DNA from: Himantopus leucocephalus
Taxonomy: Eukaryota > Chordata > Aves > Charadriiformes > Recurvirostridae
Direction of reading: 5' to 3'
Assembly: GCA_003993805.1 (NCBI GenBank)
Contig: RSEF01000019.1
Location: 9,740,228 to 9,804,227, forward strand
Length of the DNA stretch: 64,000 nucleotides
The position numbers and the translations under genes are program-made. The notes beneath the pieces are model-generated. The model did no database searches, was not told where the DNA came from, and saw only the letters and a list, made by a program, of their open reading frames with translations. Positions 42,961 to 56,610 of the stretch are shown here, in pieces (position 1 is the stretch's first letter; each line of letters opens with the position of its first letter).

Positions 42961-44211
42961 ACACAAAATACACTTTGTAATTTCATCATTTTTGTTATTG
43001 TGCTTTTCTAAGATGCAGAGGTCTATGGACTTTGTAGAAAAAACAAATAAAACCCCTAAGCTTACAGTTATATAGTATTAAAAGAAGGGTAAAGGAAGCA
43101 TTGAGTGTCTTTAGGATGATGAGACATTCATTAAGATTTTTCCGCCTTCCTTTTCCTATTTTCAGTCCATCTGAAGTACCATTAAAGCTTTTCAGGCAGC
43201 TTCCTGTGAGAAACCCTTTTCTGTGCTGTTTTTCTTCCTTGAAAAAAGGTGGCTGCTCTTCAGTCAGATTGTATGGATTTGGCCTGGGATTTGTATAATA
43301 TCTGTGTAGAATGCATCGGTTGTTTAGGAACCTAATTCCCAATATGGCTCCCTTTTGATTAAGAACAAAGCCAGCATTTCACAGCATTATAGGAACACAG
43401 AAAAACAAGTTAATGATCTAAACCTTTTAATTCATGGTTGCTTGTCTATTTAAAGTACTTTTGATTCTGTTATAAACAGACTGGCTCCTTTTTTGTTTAA
43501 CTTCTTTCTTTGGTTTCTTCACATTTCTTTCTTTACTGTCCATGAAATTTGTAGCTAGTTTCCTTTTCTAACTGAAGAATGAAAGGTTGTGACTACAGAA
43601 TGATACAGAAAGTAAGAAAGCGTATCTAAACTGGGCGTACATCCAGCACAGACCTCTTTGAAAGAAGCTAAATTTAGGGTTGTTGGATTTTTTTGTTATG
43701 TTTTCCCCTTCCTTTTTTTGAGTACCTGTGTTTTGTTTTCTTCTTCTTCTTTTTTGAATGAATATAACGTTTGTTACTTTTTTGCTAGTTTCTTGATTTT
43801 TACCTGTAGGTTGGCATGGCTTTATTTTGTATAGTTACTTGTTACTTTTCTCCGGTCTTAGTTCAGCAGATTACTATTATGTGTGCCTTTATCCGTAGAG
43901 ACAACAAAAGCGACCTTTTCAGGACTTTCAATTACCAACACTGTATGTGGTACTTTAGGAAAATAGTTCCCTTCCAGAATATTCTCCCCCCCCCCGCCCT
44001 TAGAGAATTGGAATCCAGAGTTTGTTATTCAAACCAAACTCAAAAACATTTTGGTGAACAAAACTGTCGGGCGAGCAGCAGGAATAATTTCCTTGCCATG
44101 GAAGGGGATCTTATCCCCATATATAAAAATAAATACTTGCTGCTTTCCTTGTCATCTTTTTTTTACCTGAAATGAAGATGCCCTTTTTAGATTTATTTTT
44201 GGTTACAGTAG

Positions 44212-44499
<288 letters not shown>

Positions 44500-47400
44500 T
44501 AAGTGTCTCTGAACAAACCTTTCTTAACATTGTTAGTTATAATTAATATGGAAATATATTGTGTTACTAGCGATACTTAGTTTTAGTCCTTATTTTAACT
44601 TCAGTGTATGTAATTTAACGGCAACAGAAGGCGGGGGGAGGGGGGGGCAGGGAGGAGACAAGAAGGGAAAGCCGGTGTCAGATAAGTAAACAAAACCTGA
44701 AAACAAATCTAAAAAATTCAGGAGTATTCGTTTGGGTGAGTCATTTTCTTGCAGTCGACCATATGGGAAATACTCCACACTGACATCAGGAGAGTTTCAC
44801 GCCAGGAATTGGTATGAAACATAAGCAGAGCTGTATTCAATCAGAATAAGTTATGGTTTTACTTTTTTTTTAAGTTTGTTTATTTTGATTTCCACACTTT
44901 TCAAGCAGAAATGATTTTTGACTATCAGAAATGGAAAGACAGTAAGCCAGGTTGAGCATAAAGAGAGAACTTAATCCTGCTGTTTTCTCGACCTTATTTT
45001 TCCTCTGAAGTGACTGTTCTGTACTATGAAATTCACGTGTGAACTTTCGTTTTGGAGCCAGCTGCACTTTGGTACTTCTCGCTGTGCCGTGATAAAGCAC
45101 TTCAAAATATTTATTGTGGAAAGCTCTACTAAATATATGTTATAATTACTAAGAAGATTCTGTGAGCTTCATAAACTGTAACAAATTTAAATTACTTGAT
45201 ACTGTTCAACAGTTGATATTTTTCTCTTGCTAAATTGCAAATCTTCAGGTTTTGCAGTTGATACATAAAGCTACTGGGTGATTATTATATTTTTTCCCCT
45301 CTCATTTTTGGTTATTCAAATCCCTGAATATTTTCTAGTTAGAGGTGTGATTCATGCAATAATTTACAGATGGCTTTTATATTTTTAAGAAAAATAGATC
45401 AAGTTTGGCATGGAGTTGGACAAAGCAATTGAGAGTCCTACAGGTTCATGACATTTTCCTGCGTTTTGGCAAATGGGTGCAGGCGCTGTCTTGCTTGCTT
45501 CAGTGGTTTCTTGCTCAAACCCCAATAGTGAGGTGAATGTTGCCTTGTGTTTTGTGAACCGGGAATTATTTTTCAAGTGAGAGCTCACGGATATTCCCTC
45601 TCTCCCTGAGTAATTCCCATATTCTGTGCTTGAGTGTTCAGGACATCCTGTAAAATCGGTTGTTGTTTTGTTTAGTGCACTTAGTATGCATGATGACATT
45701 CTAAAGCTTACATGTGTATGCACATATATACATGTGTATCTCTATATATGTCTTTCCAACAATCCAGTCCTGCTCTCGTTGCTGTAAACAGGAATTTCAT
45801 TAGGCTTCTAGAGCCAAATCGTGAACTACGAACATGCAATTGCCCTAAGCACAGAGGCTGTCTGCAGATAAGTCCCTGAACTTCATAGATAATTGTAAAC
45901 GGGACTTGTGAAACAGTAAAGAAACAGTAGGAGGGTAATGTTGTCGTTTAACTTCTTCCACACATACATTTCAGTTGCTTATTTTTGCAATTTTTTCCTG
46001 CTTACAATTTAAACACGGGTGAGGGAAAAAGATTGCGCTAGCAATCCAGGTGGATTTTGAAAGTATAGGAAGGTGTGATCTTGGATGAGGACAGGAAGGG
46101 AGGTAGGAGCAGAGAAAGGTTAGTGTGCATGGAGATAAGCAAGAAATTACAGAAAGGGAGAAACTATCAAAAAAATGACTTGAAGAGTACAGTCAGAGAA
46201 GGACAGAAATGTCATTCTGTGCTCTGTTGGTAGACTCCTAGGAACAGAAATACACACTTAGAACTAGGTGGGACAAGACATAGAAAGAAAATGAAAAGCC
46301 AGCTGAGGGTCTGCCGGGGGGGTGGTAGGGCGATAGGAGCAATGGTGAGGATGATGATTTTTAAAAAAGTACTTGGTTTGCGACAGTAGTTCATGCAGCG
46401 GCCTTTACAAAGGCTGTTTCCCTAATGCTGTGGTGATACCAGCAAACTTCTCTACAACTACTGCTAATGTAATAAATCTGCATTATTTTATTTAACATTT
46501 TATTCTTAAATATATTAAAAGTATTCAGAAAGTGATCATATTAATAGTTTTCTTTAAGTAAATTTTACTATTCACAAACTGTCCTTGTCCTATTATTTTA
46601 TGTAGCTTTAAAAACTAATTAAATTTAAAATATTCAGTCAGGCTTATGTAAGGGGGGAAAACAACAGTCATGGGAAATACCCTGCTGTGTAAATAGAGTT
46701 TTCATGAATGAGGATCATAATTTTCAGTGAAGCCTGTGTGGATGTGTAATGCTAAGCTGAGAGCTTCCTTCATTTCTTCTGCATCCAAAATATTTGATGA
46801 AAGTACACGAAATTAACATGAAAAGCTGTATTTATAAAGCAGGGATTTAATAGGAATGCCTAGGATCCAAGAAGCCTGGCATGCCTAAAATGACCAAATT
46901 GAGACAGCAGCCTTAACTTAAACCTCCAGGGGGCAAAGCGTGTGTTTAACATATTTAACATCTGCCCTCATATTTCTAGAAACACATAGCAATGTAAGTC
47001 TGTACAGTGTAATATTTAGACAGGACAGCGACCATCTGCCTCACTTGGAGAAGTGTAGGAGGCGTGTATTACTGCAAATGGCAAAAGACAGATGTATTTA
47101 CACCTACATGGTCAGCACCTTTAAGCACTGCTCCGAGGAAACAAGGCTCTTCTTTGGGAGCAGCTGCTTAACCTTGTGATTGTGCAGTGATCAGAAAAGG
47201 AGACGAACTCGCTATCAGTTGGATTTTACAGTGGCTGCTCAGTGGCCCTCAAAGCAGATTCCTTTTCTCTTGCTGCTACTTTTAAAGAATTAAGAATTTA
47301 ATCTGTTGCAGTACATTTCTAAAAGTAAAAAGCAAGACAAAAAGAATCCCATGTAATTAGCAGTTCTGGATTTGTCTGTTTTATTTGCTTTTAACATGTG

Positions 47401-47745
47401 AAAAGCTTCTTTAAAACTAGATGTCTTAATTTTGCAGGTTTTATTAACCAGAAAGTCAAGTTGAGGTTTTTTTGTGCTAGTATCCAAGACAGCAAAATAT
47501 TTTTCAGGTACTGAAAGGACTGATCAGTGCTCTTAACATCATCTGTCTCAAGCAGAGCTGCAAAGCATGTCATTTTACTTGACAGGTGGAATGGCAGTAA
47601 ATTTTTTAAAAGTGTTCACTGTAGCCCTATGGGAATGAAAGACCAGAATCTGGACTCGTGTCGTTACTGCACTGTTCATCACAGATGCTTTTTTTTTCCA
47701 TGCAAACTTGTAGATTTTTGAACCTTTCCTGATCAGTCACATCAG

Positions 47746-47785
47746 AAACTCTCTTATTCTGAACAAAACTCTCTTATTCTGAACA
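47746..47785 (+). repeat. Tandem duplication, 2 x 20 bp
   Basis: The 19-mer AAACTCTCTTATTCTGAAC occurs twice in direct succession with a period of 20 bp and no mismatches across the aligned span. It is a young local duplication. Confidence 0.9.
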
Positions 47786-48111
47786 CAATTTACATTCTCA
47801 GCGCTAAGTATCTCAGAGCATTACCTGCCTTCTTGCCATTACTATCGTTTCCTTGTTCCCTGCCCTGTTTCTTCCCTTGCTTTTTCAAGTCTCTCATTGT
47901 AATTTCCGCACCTTCGTGAAGCACTTAATTTTTGTCCCTCTATTTTGTCATCCCATTGACTGGCCTTCCTGTAGCTTATACTGTCAGCACATTCTGAGGA
48001 GCAGAAACGCTTTCCTGAAGGGGCTCTAACACTAATGAGTAAGGAAATATCTTACGTTTTAAAGATTTAGGGGTATGTAAGACAGTAATAGAGCTAGATT
48101 TAATAAGTCTT

Positions 48112-48225
48112 TATATATCTGTGCCTCAGTTTCCCTCTGAAAATTTTAATAATAATGCTGAATTCCTTCTCAGCTCTGGTGAATGAGTTAATTCATTGCT
48201 CGTTTACAAAGAGCTTATAGATTTG
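48112..48225 (+). repeat. MIR-like CORE-SINE fragment
   Basis: It contains CTGTGCCTCAGTTTCCCTCT, then AATTTTAATAATAATGCTGA, then GGTGAATGAGTTAATTCATT and TTACAAAGAGCTTA. These follow, in order, the MIR consensus segments CTGTGCCTCAGTTTCCTCAT, GGATAATAATAGT, GATTAAATGAGTTAATAC and GTAAAGCGCTTA. It is the clearest MIR match in the window. Confidence 0.8.
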
Positions 48226-49178
48226 AAAGGGGAAGAACTGTATGATCCATCTCATGCTTGTCTATAAAAGGCAGTGAATCAGAATATGTTAGAGGACAGC
48301 GTTGTGCTTTGCAATAGCTTTATAAGCGTTCCTTGTGTTTGTGGAATGAGTTGTAGTTAGTTTCCCGTTTGTAAGAATGTGGGGAGACAGATGAGCTGTA
48401 ATAGGAAGGAGGGAAATAAAAGATGCAGTAACTGCCCCGAAAGAAAAACTATTGTAAAAGTTGGTTTCTCTGACAGGAGCATTTGTTTTAACTTTCTCAA
48501 GGGATATGGTCGTTATATTTGTATCATACTTCATTCTCAAATTCATTATAGCTTTAGTGAAACACCAGGATGTAACCTGCATTAGTTGGGTCTTGTCAAA
48601 ACAGAGACATCCAATGTACCTTATAGGAAAAGGAATAAACCTTACCTTTTTTCCATCCAAAAGATTTAGATAGTGTGTTTTCAAACACGAAACTCTGTCC
48701 GTTCTTCATCCCATCCCTCATTTCACCCCCAGTAAGGAAGGGGAAGAGTAGGTAAAGTGTCTGATGCAATTTTATCATTTTAGCGTTTCTCATTGCTTAT
48801 ATCATATGTACTGGAAATCACTGATATCCATTTGGTTTATTTTGACTCAGAGAGCTTAATTTGTCCCAGGTTCTACTACTGAAGCAAACAAAAATAAGGA
48901 GTGCAAAGTCATGATGTCATGATGCAATTAAGTAGGAAAAAGTAACTAAAAAAGTCAAGAAATAAATTCAAAGATAAAGATTTCAGTACCGTAGGTCAGC
49001 TTTGCTGCATGCTGAAGCCAGACATTCTCTTTCTGGCACATTTCTCAGGCGTGTTTTATGTCCCCTTTAGCTTTTATAATACATTTTGGTAATAAAGCAA
49101 CTACTGTAATGATTTGTAATTGATATGAAATACAGTTATTTGCACTAAATTTTGTTCAGATGTCACTATTTCTGTTTC

Positions 49179-49200
49179 TCGCTATGGCAACATATAGCGA
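49179..49200. repeat. 7-bp inverted repeat containing an RFX-type half-site
   Basis: TCGCTAT, GGCAACAT, ATAGCGA. The loop carries GGCAAC, matching the right half (RGYAAC) of the X-box bound by RFX factors; the left half (GTNRCC) is not well matched. Binding is uncertain. Confidence 0.45.
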
Positions 49201-49750
49201 TGAAGGTTAGAATAAATGGGTATTGCACAGCTTATTAAAAGCTTAAATAGTTTTTATTAAACATGATAACAAAATCAAAGAGTGTTTCAGTTTTTAATTT
49301 GCTAAAACTGAGAGTCAGATAAGAAATTAAGAAAATTCTGTTGGAATTTTGAATCAAATCATCTTCATTCTGTAATTTTCCTTTGGAATTTCTCACTAGC
49401 TATGAGAACAGGGAACTCGGTGAGTTTTTTGCCTTGGCATTGCTCTGTTACTGTCACCGAGCATAGCCATCCGGTGCTGTCTTTTCAAGGTTGGGTTATC
49501 CTGTAATTTGTACATTCTCTCTCTCTCTCGATTAGCATACCATCCATATTATGTGAAGGAAATTGTGAAAAACAATTGCTTATATAAATATCGTACAAAA
49601 AAAATGATCATCTTAGAAGAAATTAGGTCTCATGAGCAGAAAGGAGATGCCAAGTTGTCTCTCACGCTGAAGGCTTATTATTGAGACTCTACTGTAGTCT
49701 TTGGAAGTGTAATTACATTTCTTCATGATACAAGATTTTGTATCCATGTT

Positions 49751-49772
49751 AAAAACAAACAAACAAACAAAA
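49751..49772 (+). repeat. (CAAA)n simple repeat
   Basis: A short A-rich tetranucleotide run of about four CAAA units after an A5 stretch. Confidence 0.85.
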
Positions 49773-49823
49773 CCTTCCATTGAAGCATGTATCTACCTGG
49801 GTCAATTCGTAATTAAAACAGAG

Positions 49824-49861
49824 AGAATTTGGTAATTTTCAAGAATTTGGTAATTTTCAAG
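49824..49861 (+). repeat. Tandem duplication, about 2.1 x 18 bp
   Basis: The 18-bp unit AGAATTTGGTAATTTTCA is repeated back to back without mismatch. Confidence 0.9.
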
Positions 49862-49939
49862 TATAGTCATGTCAACATCGTAGGTTGTCCAAAAAAACCC
49901 CCAAACTTCTAAAAAGTTCTAATGAGCTCAGCTAAATGT

Positions 49940-50083
49940 CATTTGCCTGCTTTTTGCAGACAGAGAAACTGAGGCAGAGAGGGAGAAAAAACCCTTGCCA
50001 AAATGTCCAGGATCATAATTTAGAAATTCTTAGCTCCCAGTTAGATTCGGCCACTCTCTAATGACTCTTCAACTTTACACTAG
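49940..50083 (-). repeat. MIR-like CORE-SINE, inverted
   Basis: On the plus strand it reads GCAGACAGAGAAACTGAGGC, AGAGAGGGAG, then CCCTTGCCAAAATGTCCAGG. A degenerate segment (TTAGCTCCCAGTTAGATTC) follows, then ACTCTTCAACTTTACACTA. This is the reverse complement of MIR (compare ACAGATGAGGAAACTGAGGC, CTTGCCCAAGGTCACACAG and the ...TTAACCACTATACTA end), so the element lies antisense to BCAS3. Confidence 0.75.
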
Positions 50084-51738
50084 ATACACTGGGCTAATCT
50101 TCTGTTGAGCCTTTAGAGTGGTCTTCCACTCAGGGACTGAATGTGTTGACTGCATAGGAGATCATACAATTCGTACAGTTCATACATTTTAATTGGGTTT
50201 TATCACAATTCAAAGATGATATATTATGTCTGTAAAGGCAGCTGGTTCTACCAAATGAGCTCTCTCCCCCAAAGTGTTACCAAACATTTATTTAAATACA
50301 AACAGTTAAGGCTAATCCATTATACAGAGTTCAAAAGATCTTCAATATGTTTTGTGGCCTATATTACTAATACAGTTTTTTTTTTCCTGCAATATTCAGT
50401 TCTTTATGGGGATTTTTACATTTTTGCATGTCGAAGAATATGTGTCTTACATTTGTACCTTCACCTACATTTACATTTTTTTTAAGAGGATGTCTTCATT
50501 CATTGATGTCGTGCTCGTGTCAAATTTAGTTCACAGAATTCTTTTTTATCAGGCTGATATCCTTCTAATTGTGTAGGCACATGGCTGAGTGCTTTATACA
50601 TCTTTCTATGAAAGACCTTTTCTGTTAGTTCATTGCCTGAAAATATTTCACTTGTTTCGACTAGCCAGAATTTATCGCTGAGTCAGAATATAAGGAAAAT
50701 GACACATTGGCATTTACAAAATCAATTATTCAGCAATTTTGTGGATGATGTTAAATCCCACATGAGAATCAAAGAAGCCTTGAGCATGTGAGTAGCTCTA
50801 AGTTTACCTCCTGTTCCTCCTCTGCAGATTTTATGCAAATATCAGTGTGGTGACGGCTTTTTCAAGGATGATGTAAGGAACAAGGGAGATATCCACTTTA
50901 TACCACTTTAAAAACTATAGGCTGTGCAAAATACTTGAAAAACAACAACAAAAAGAAATCATAGTGTAGATAAATTGTTGAGTGGCCAAAACCATTAAGC
51001 TCTATATCAGGTGATTTTTAACATTGAATACGTTTGAAATAAGTTAGGCTTCTCTATCCTGCGTTCCATGCAAGCTTGTAAGTGGGGGAATGAGATCGCT
51101 GTGTCATACAGTTGCTAAAGATTTTTAATTTAAGAGTGTGTTTCTCTCCTAGGAAAAGGGCTGAGTAACTTTCTCTAAAAGGGGGCGCTTGTACCTGTCG
51201 TTGCTTTTACTTAGGACTTGCCTCTTTTCAGCAAATTTGTAAAACTGCCCCCCTCAGACCTTCAGTGTTTCATGGAAAACACGCACATATTTGTTGTTCT
51301 TGATGCTAATTTACTTTTTCTATTAATTTTTACTTTAATGTCTGTTCAAGGCTCTTGGCTGCTTTGGCCTCAGATTTGTCAGGAGATTTCAGGAGGGAGA
51401 CCCAAACTGTGTCTAACTTGGACGATAACGTTAAAGCCCGCTTGCAGCTGATGGGTTCCGTTTGTCACAGCAGTTGCGCACGAAGAGCCTGCCCCGTCAG
51501 CTCCCGCTGCCGTGGGTGCTTGCGTTGTCAGTGGGACTGTTCACCTGAGCCGTTACGTTTGTCAGCGTCCGCATGCCGGTTACATTAGAGGTCTACATCT
51601 CTTTCAGGGCATCATGAACAGTTATAAAAAATTATTTTGTTTACCTTCTGCATAAATCTTAATAGCATGATATACAGTGTACTTGTTGGTAATTGAGTTT
51701 TCATCTAATTTCTGTGCATTTTTCCCCTTTACGTGAAG

Positions 51739-51783
51739 ACCTTACCTGTTTGGAGCAGGATGTTTTTCCATAAAAGCTCCATG
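51739..51783 (+). CDS. BCAS3: BCAS3 45-nt cassette exon (15 residues)
   Basis: Exactly 45 nt, flanked by an AG acceptor (TTTTTCCCCTTT tract, ACGTGAAG) and a GTGAGT donor. Joined to the preceding GG it encodes Gly followed by PYLFGAGCFSIKAP and then Cys (TG plus C of the next exon). This matches the optional PYLFGAGCFSIKSPC segment that, as I recall, distinguishes the longer from the shorter vertebrate BCAS3 isoform (a 15-residue difference). Inclusion and skipping both keep the frame: the upstream exon ends GG and the next starts C, so skipping gives GGC (Gly) directly. GCATG motifs lie upstream (51665), 23 nt downstream (51806) and as TGCATG at 51899. It would insert a hydrophobic, Cys-containing loop just before the BCAS3 domain. 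Confidence 0.92.
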
Positions 51784-51989
51784 GTGAGTTCCCAGTTCAA
51801 ACCCAGCATGCCTATAATTCATTTGCTGTCCTCACTGAAAATAACTTTGTGCTTAGACTTTTTAATTTTGGATTAATTTTTTTTTAAATTTGTTTAATTG
51901 CATGGCTGATCCATAGGTGGAAGCACTGCATAATTTCACTTTTAAACTATGGATGTGTGTTCACCATCAAGCATTGTGAAAGAAATGCG

Positions 51990-52006
51990 NTTTTTTTTTT
52001 TTTTTT
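51990..52006. other. Ambiguous base followed by T-run
   Basis: Position 51990 is N, directly followed by sixteen T bases. It is the only undetermined base I saw in the window and most likely reflects homopolymer uncertainty in the assembly rather than biology. It lies in an intron. Confidence 0.95.
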
Positions 52007-55000
52007 CTTTTTTTACCTTTGAGACGGCATTTAATTTTTAAGTAGCAGAGAAGTTGAAAAAATAAATTATTTCCCAGTGGGCAAAAATTATTGCAATATC
52101 TTTCTAAAACAATCCTCTTTTTTTTCTGTATAGCTTCCTTTATTATTGTAGCACTAAGTTGCTTACAGACAGAAAACATCGATGATGACCTCTTGAAAAT
52201 AAGCCAGATTAGCAGTGAGTAGACAGTAAAGTACTGCAGTAAGAGAGATGAAGCAACTAAAATGGGCACTGCAAAAAAAAAAGGTGTATCACACTTAGGA
52301 AAAAAATAAACCACAGTTCCGATAAAGTCAGGATATTTGAAATAATAAGGGGGGTTGACTGTAATTTGTAAAATTGCAGCATATTACAAAAATACAGACA
52401 GGAGAAAAAACAAGTTTTACCGAGCTTCCCTCTGTTGGAGCTTGGTTGAGTTTTCATACACTGCTGCATATCCTCCAGTCACCTTTTGATAATGAGATGG
52501 GGGTTAGGTGATTGAAATTTTAGGCAACAAGGCTGGAAGAAGTTTAAATAACTTACAACTTTGTTAGAAAATTTAGAAACTTTCGGCAAGGAGGGGTTTT
52601 ATTTTGGAGGGGGTGGTTTGTGGGTTTTTTGAGTTTAGCTAAGGATACTTATTAGCTATGTCTGTCAGTATCTGATAGAATATTTGTATGAGGCTCTTGT
52701 TTCTACTACTAGAAGTTTGTTCTGCATATATCACCCCCTTATGCCTCTGTCAAAATACTGCCTTCAGCAGAAGGAACTTCTGAAGAGCTTCGTTAGGATA
52801 CAGAGCTCTTAAGAGAATGGCAGAGGACAGCTGATGAGGGATATGGGAGCGATACCAAAGACAGGAAAAGCAAAACACTAAGTGTGACACTAAAGGAAAG
52901 GTGACGTTGCCTTATTTCTAGAGAATATCTGGTTGCTGAAGTAGTCTTCCTGAGAAGCATTTCTACATGTAGTTTACAGTGCACCTAAGTAGTTCGTCTG
53001 ATGGTGATCTAAGAACTGCAAAGGCTCTGGAGGAAGAGTTTTGAAAGTGGATTGTCTTAGCAAATGGATGTTTCAGTCACCCCCTGCATGAAGCAGCAGA
53101 GACGCTTGTCAGCCAGAAATGATTTTAGATTGAGGCAAGATTAAAAGGCCTAGATTAAAGAGAGGAATATATGAAATAGACTCAAAAATTGTTGCCTGTC
53201 TTTCACAAGACTCTTTTGTGGTTTGTTTAATGCCAGTGCTAGCTCAAAAATATGGTCTTTACTAGCCTACAGAGAAATTAGGATAAAAAACATGCTTTGG
53301 GTGGGGGAAGAAATCATGTTGTTTCCATTAAGGTCTTAATGAGACCTAAAATTATGTAAACAAAATGAATGGAGATTTGACAGCTTACTGCCTGGCGAAT
53401 AAAGGAGCCTACCATTTCTTTTCTTGCTTTTTCTTGCTTTATTCATGATTTGACAACTGGAAACATGTCTTTGTTTTCCTGTTTTAGGCACAATGATAAA
53501 TTAATTAAAATTTATGTATTTTGAGACAGATATGCTTTTTCAGTAATTTTATATGTAATTGCAAATTTCATGCAGTATTTTTCTCCTGATACTTTTGTTG
53601 CTGCTTTTGTAGTCTAGATAAAACGTTTACATTCAGAAATCATATACACTTCTATTTCAGTGGGTTTAGCTGGGGAGTTGTGGATAAGCATATTTGTTTT
53701 TATGAATCTGATGTTTTTGAAGCCTATTTGTTAGGAATATAAAACCAATGTGATTCTCAATCTTTGCAGACTCTTACTATTTGACTGATAATATTTGAAT
53801 TTTGAAGCAGTTCCTTCATATCATATATATGCAATTTATTTATTTTTCTAAGGCATGTCATGTGTTTGACTATGAACATAAAGACAAATTTAAGAGCCAT
53901 CAGTATTTTATGAGACATAAAGCTCTTAGAGGAACACTCCGTCACTGTGCTGCGTAGCCTCCGGTTTTCATAGTTGCTTATGTTTTCAAAAATATTTGAA
54001 GTATTAATGCTTATTAATTCTTTCTTACATAAAGTAGAAAAATAAATAATAATAAAAAATGTAAACTAGTTAAAATATTGTCATGAGTTATGATTTTTAT
54101 GAAGAGCTAACACAATACATTTCCAGAGATTATGGCAGAGTTTGATTCTTTAGAAAAGTCAACTTTCTAACGACAAAGGTGGTAGCACTGAATTGTTTCA
54201 GTAACTCTTAATCTTTTCTTACTGCATTGTCAACATGAAAGAATTTGCATGCTGTTGCTGAGTCTCTTCATTTCTTGTTAAGGTTTGAGAAAGCGATGTT
54301 TTGATTTTCTTCTGTAGTTTGCTCTCCTTGCTTTTTGTGCCATTTCAGTAGAAAATGCTCATGTATGTTTTTCATTGGACACCTATACATCCACATCTCA
54401 GTGCTTCTGCATTTAAAACGCAAATAATCCTCCAAGACTATGTTAGAGAAGTTAATTATTATCAACAACACAAATTTCCCCAAATACCGTGGTATTTAGC
54501 TGGAGTTTGGGATTAACTTCTCTTTTGTAGGTGACTCGTTAAGTTCAGCTGGGGTAGGTGAATGTCAGCCGTTGGGAACTGAAATGACATGGACACGGTC
54601 TTCAGTTGAGGCACAGCTCTTACGAAATTTATAGCAGAGCAAGAGCTGTGTCGCTGAAAGGGGTTTTTATTACTGTTGTACTCCTGCTGTAGGTTTCTGC
54701 ACAGATACGATTGGGATGAAAATACTGCTGTGTCTCATTGAATTCTTGGTGTAGTTGCCCTGTTGGGTAGACCCAGACAGGAAAACGCACACTGCCTTTT
54801 TATCCTCCTTACGTCTTAAATATAGTGCCCTTGTTTCCACTGCGGCAGATTGAAATTATTAGGGTGGATGTTTGAGTCCCATTAGCTTCACTTTCTTGTT
54901 TTCAGTGTTGATTTCCAACAACTTGCACTTCTACCTTCATCGCAACCCCTTTCAGTCAAAATGTGGTACAATCTTTTGGAAGTTAGTATATTGTGAAGAT

Positions 55001-56489
55001 TCTTTTAAATTAAATGTTTTTAAAAGTGAGGCCAAATGTGCCTTAATTTCAGTTCTTGGAATAATTTATGAAGTGCTGACAGGCTAAGAGCAAGTAAAGA
55101 GCAGGAGTTCATAGCAGAAACAAGTCATTCACCACCTACCTTCAACATTATTGTTTTGTTATCATTTATAAAGCTGAGAGGGTGTTTGCATCTACATAAT
55201 AACGAGGATTTATGGTTTCCAAGTTGTTAAAATATCAAAATGACATGAAAATACGATTTTCTAATGGCATTACTGTTACTGAAAATAACTGGGCTTTTGA
55301 GGTTTCATGAAGGGAAGAAATTTGCGTTGGAATGTATTGATGAAAACTCAGGGATAAAGCAAAATGGTGGTAAAGTGAAAGATTCCGTAGTTAAAATTGT
55401 TTTCAGAACAGACTTGTTGACATTGCATCAGTTTTTTTCAGAAATATGTCTAAACCAATATGATGCACGAGTCATTTTTTTGTTTGTTTGTCTTTATTTT
55501 TTAGCAGGACTAAGTTTAACCACATAAGCAGTCCTGTTTTACAAGGTCTGCTCTTTCTGTCTACAAAACACCATGCTTGAAGGGAAAATCTTTTGGCGCT
55601 GAAACCAACACTTAAGTGCCCTGAAAGGTGTACATCTTAAAGACATGATGTAAATAGAACAGAGCTTAGAACATTTCCTCTAAGGTTGTTTGTAACCGTA
55701 TTTGGTTGAGCATAGTTCTTGGGACTGAGAGTGTGGAGAACCCTGCAGAAATGTGGTGCTAGAGTGCCAGATTCCCTCTGCTGAAAGGCTGGAAGAAATT
55801 GAAGTCAATTATGTCTCTGTAGGAGTTTACTCCAGCTTGTAGTTGAGAATAGCATTTGCTCCCAATTATTTTTTTCCATTTTAAATTATTTTAATAACCT
55901 CAGATTGTGTTGAGTAAAAATGCAGAATATTAAGAATATTAGGACAGTGTAGAAAGATTCTCCTTTCAAGTTTATAAGAGGAAGCAAATACGGCTGAGTC
56001 GTACCTGTATCCGTAGCTTGCTTTGTATTGCTTGATGGGTAACGTTGTCTTTCTGAACAATCTTGTTCTATATTAAAAGCAATCATTTATTGAATGAAGT
56101 ATCTATCAGGAAGTAAAATGACTCTAATTAGCGTATAGACTTATATTTTCATTTCTGAAGGAATATTAGTGCATGAATATTTGGAAGGTGTGAGCTAAAA
56201 ATAGTTATCGATACGCAGTTTGTTACAGAAGTGGTTAAAAATACTGTTTCTGTGACAGATTATTCTTTCAAAGTGAAAGAAATTTCTTTTGTTTTTTTTC
56301 TGAGCAGCTAATACTTGTTATGTTAATATCAATTTAGCTTGTCCTGCATGTACGGGTGCTTCAGGACTGATCTAAGTCCATGAAAGTTTGTCTCAATCTT
56401 TCCATTGACTCTGGTCAGCGTGATAAAATTCCTTTTGAAAGGTTTTTTGGTTGTTTTTTTTTTTCTTCTTTTTCCAAATGAGACATATG

Positions 56490-56610
56490 ACCGTAGGCTG
56501 GCCATGTGTGTGTCCTTTGTGGCAAGTGGCTTAGCCCCTCTGTGCTTCAGTGAGTCCGTCTGTAAAACTGGTGGAGTAATGCTGCACGAGGTGTTGGGAA
56601 GCTCCGATAC
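56490..56610 (+). repeat. MIR-like CORE-SINE fragment
   Basis: It contains CATGTGTGTGTCCTTTGTGG, CAAGTGGCTTAGCCCCTCTG, TGCTTCAGTGAGTCCGTCTG and TAAAACTGGTGGAGTAATGC. This follows the MIR core: GTGTGACCTTGGGCAAGTTA, CTTAACCTCTCTGTGCCTCA, GTTTCCTCATCTGTAAAATG, then GGGATAATA. The collinearity over about 100 bp makes chance unlikely. Confidence 0.8.
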
